Position numbers and translations under genes: made by a program
Shown: piece by piece, positions 62,752 to 64,000 of the stretch
Numbering within the stretch: the stretch's first letter is position 1
Layout: each line of letters opens with the position of its first letter
Notes under the pieces: model-generated
Told to the model about the DNA's origin: nothing
Seen by the model: the letters and a program-made list of their open reading frames with translations, nothing else
Database searches by the model: none
Source: Halomicrobium katesii DSM 19301
GTDB taxonomy: Archaea > Halobacteriota > Halobacteria > Halobacteriales > Haloarculaceae
Direction of reading: 5' to 3'
DNA length: 64,000 nt
Assembly (NCBI RefSeq): GCF_000379085.1
Contig: NZ_KB905378.1
Coordinates: 1,431,978 to 1,495,977 of the forward strand

Positions 62752-63617
62752 TGGAGTGCCTCCTTGTAGATGTGTGTTCCCTCGCTGTCGAGTGCGCCCG
62801 TGATCGGCGCGTCGGCGTTGGCGTCGGCGACGACCACTTCCGGTGCGCCACCGTCGAGTGCCTCCTCGGCGGCCATGATCTTGCGACTCATGAACCCCTC
62901 CGCGGCCGCTTCGAGGGCCTGCCACTCCTCGCCGGTCTCGACGGTCTCGATCAGCGTCTCGGGATCGTCTGGGTCCTCGTAGACGCCCGCCACGTCGGTC
63001 AGCAGGACCAGCTGGGCGTCCAGCGCGGCGGCGATCGCCGCGGCGGTACGGTCGGCGTCCGTGTTGACGGGGATAATCTCACCGTCGTCGTCGCCGGCCA
63101 TCGGCGGCGCGGCCACCGGCAGGTAGTTGCCGTCGAGCAGCGACCACAGCAGGTCCGTGTTGACCTCCTTGATCGTGCCGGAGTGGTCGCCGCGCCTGAT
63201 CTTCTTCGTGCCGTCCTCGACGACGCGGACCGCGGACTTCCGGGGTCCGTGGAGGAGTTTCCCGTCCACGCCCGAGAGGCCGACGGCGTCGACGCCGAGA
63301 CTCTGGAGCCCGGCGACGAGCTGGGTGTTGAGGTGGCCAAAGACCATCTCGAACACCTCCATCGTCGCCTCGTCGGTAAAGCGGCCGACGACGCCGCTGG
63401 GCGTCTCGACGTACTCCGGTTCGATGCCGAGCCGTTCGAGCGTGTCGTCGACGGCGGTGGAGCCGCCGTGGACGAGGACCACGTCTTCTCGCGGGCCTTG
63501 CCCGCTCGACTGTTCAGCGGTCTCGCTCTGCTCGCCCTCTACAAGCGTTGCAACGTCCGAAAGGGCACCCGCGGGATCGACCGCACGAGCGCCACCGACT
63601 TTGATAACTACTGTCAT
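62748..63617 (-). CDS. argB: [LysW]-glutamate/aminoadipate kinase
   Basis: 289 aa amino-acid kinase fold: VVIKVGGARAVDP, LVHGGSTAVDDTLE, and VNTDADRTAAAIAAALDAQLVLLTDVAGVYEDP. LysZ-like, phosphorylates the gamma-carboxyl of the LysW-linked substrate. An acidic insert (EGEQSETAEQSSGQGPRED) after residue 25 is lineage-specific. 19 bp after argC. Confidence 0.95.
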   Translation of the reverse strand: MTVVIKVGGARAVDPAGALSDVATLVEGEQSETAEQSSGQGPREDVVLVHGGSTAVDDTLERLGIEPEYVETPSGVVGRFTDEATMEVFEMVFGHLNTQLVAGLQSLGVDAVGLSGVDGKLLHGPRKSAVRVVEDGTKKIRRGDHSGTIKEVNTDLLWSLLDGNYLPVAAPPMAGDDDGEIIPVNTDADRTAAAIAAALDAQLVLLTDVAGVYEDPDDPETLIETVETGEEWQALEAAAEGFMSRKIMAAEEALDGGAPEVVVADANADAPITGALDSEGTHIYKEALQ

Positions 63618-63636
63618 GGAAAGTTCACTCCTGCGG

Positions 63637-64000
63637 TCACGGTGCGCCGACGGGGTGGAACCCGGTCAGTTCGAGGCCGGCCGTCTCCTCGATTCCCAGC
63701 GCGACGTTGGCGGCGTGGACGGCCTGGCCGGCCGAGCCCTTCATCATGTTGTCGATCGCCGAGAACACGACGAGTCGCTCGTTCGCGGGGTCGACCTCGA
63801 AGCCGACCTCCGCGAAGTTCGTCCCGGCGACGGCCTTGGGCTCCGGATAGCGGTAGACGCCGCCACCGCCCGAAGCCATCCGGACGAACGGCTCGCCTTC
63901 GTAGGACTCGCGGTAGGCACTCCAGAGGTCGCCCTTCGAGACCGGCCCGTCCGGGAAGACGTGACAGGTCGCGCTCGCCCCGCGGGTCATCTCCACCGCG
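63637..64000 (-). CDS. argC: [LysW]-glutamyl-phosphate reductase, C-terminal part (argC)
   Basis: The window cuts this gene; only the last about 120 residues are seen. HVFPDGPVSKGDLWSAYRESYEGEPFVR and VVFSAIDNMMKGSAGQAVHAANVALGI are typical of the ArgC/LysY C-terminal domain (NMMKGSAGQA). Its N-terminus and the rest of the operon (argX, lysW) lie outside. Confidence 0.93.
   Translation of the reverse strand, partial: AVEMTRGASATCHVFPDGPVSKGDLWSAYRESYEGEPFVRMASGGGGVYRYPEPKAVAGTNFAEVGFEVDPANERLVVFSAIDNMMKGSAGQAVHAANVALGIEETAGLELTGFHPVGAP

Overview
The window is chromosomal DNA from a halophilic archaeon (class Halobacteria, probably Haloarculaceae, a Haloarcula/Halomicrobium-like genome). The evidence is high GC, strongly acidic proteins and archaeal information-processing genes (aIF2 gamma, Rpo7/RpoE', Spt4, GTP-dependent dephospho-CoA kinase, Hef). 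There are also leaderless genes with TATA boxes 25-30 bp upstream and arginine biosynthesis by the LysW-type route. No plasmid, provirus, CRISPR array, rRNA or tRNA was found.

Layout. 0.2-4 kb: seryl-tRNA synthetase, an alpha/beta hydrolase, and a Doc-toxin cassette inserted into the hydrolase end. 4-11 kb: KatG with a divergent MBL-fold hydrolase, a Na+/H+ antiporter with RCK domains, a membrane-bound HTH regulator and a thioesterase. 11-20.8 kb: thiolase, AAA ATPase, PhnP-like phosphodiesterase, DUF418 protein, response regulator, then the tightly packed aIF2gamma-PIN-rpoE'-spt4-dephospho-CoA-kinase operon. 20.8-36 kb is accessory in character: an IS with an A11 frameshift site, an IS5-type element, peroxiredoxin/AhpD-like/TauE/MFS genes, a histidine kinase, two genes with apparent frameshifts, and a family of small membrane proteins. 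36-49.5 kb: malate dehydrogenase, Hef, a KhtT/KhtU-like K+/H+ antiporter pair, the CBS-GlyRS-dolichol kinase operon and SerA. 50-56 kb: acetoacetate decarboxylase-like/SDR pair, threonine synthase, fructosamine kinase. 56-59.6 kb: an AT-richer island with a possible Tat-exported halocin-like peptide and a membrane protein. 59.6-64 kb: the arginine operon argC-argB-argD-argE-argF on the minus strand.

The most unusual signal is that insertions repeatedly sit next to a duplicated copy of a gene terminus. The hydrolase end is duplicated as identical 61-bp repeats around a Doc cassette. The thiolase end is duplicated as identical 51-bp repeats around a T-tract hairpin element. The argF end is present three times nearby, plus one diverged copy 3.2 kb away, around two such elements and the 56-59 kb island. 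The hef start is duplicated as 76-bp repeats around a lipoprotein gene, and the hef stop as 26-bp repeats. In each case an intact host gene end or start remains. Two dispersed non-coding repeat families accompany this: an 81-bp near-perfect palindrome (five copies; two overlap the stop codon of a neighbouring gene and one is split by an IS5-derived MITE with an exact 8-bp target duplication), and the T-tract element (five copies, all in one orientation).
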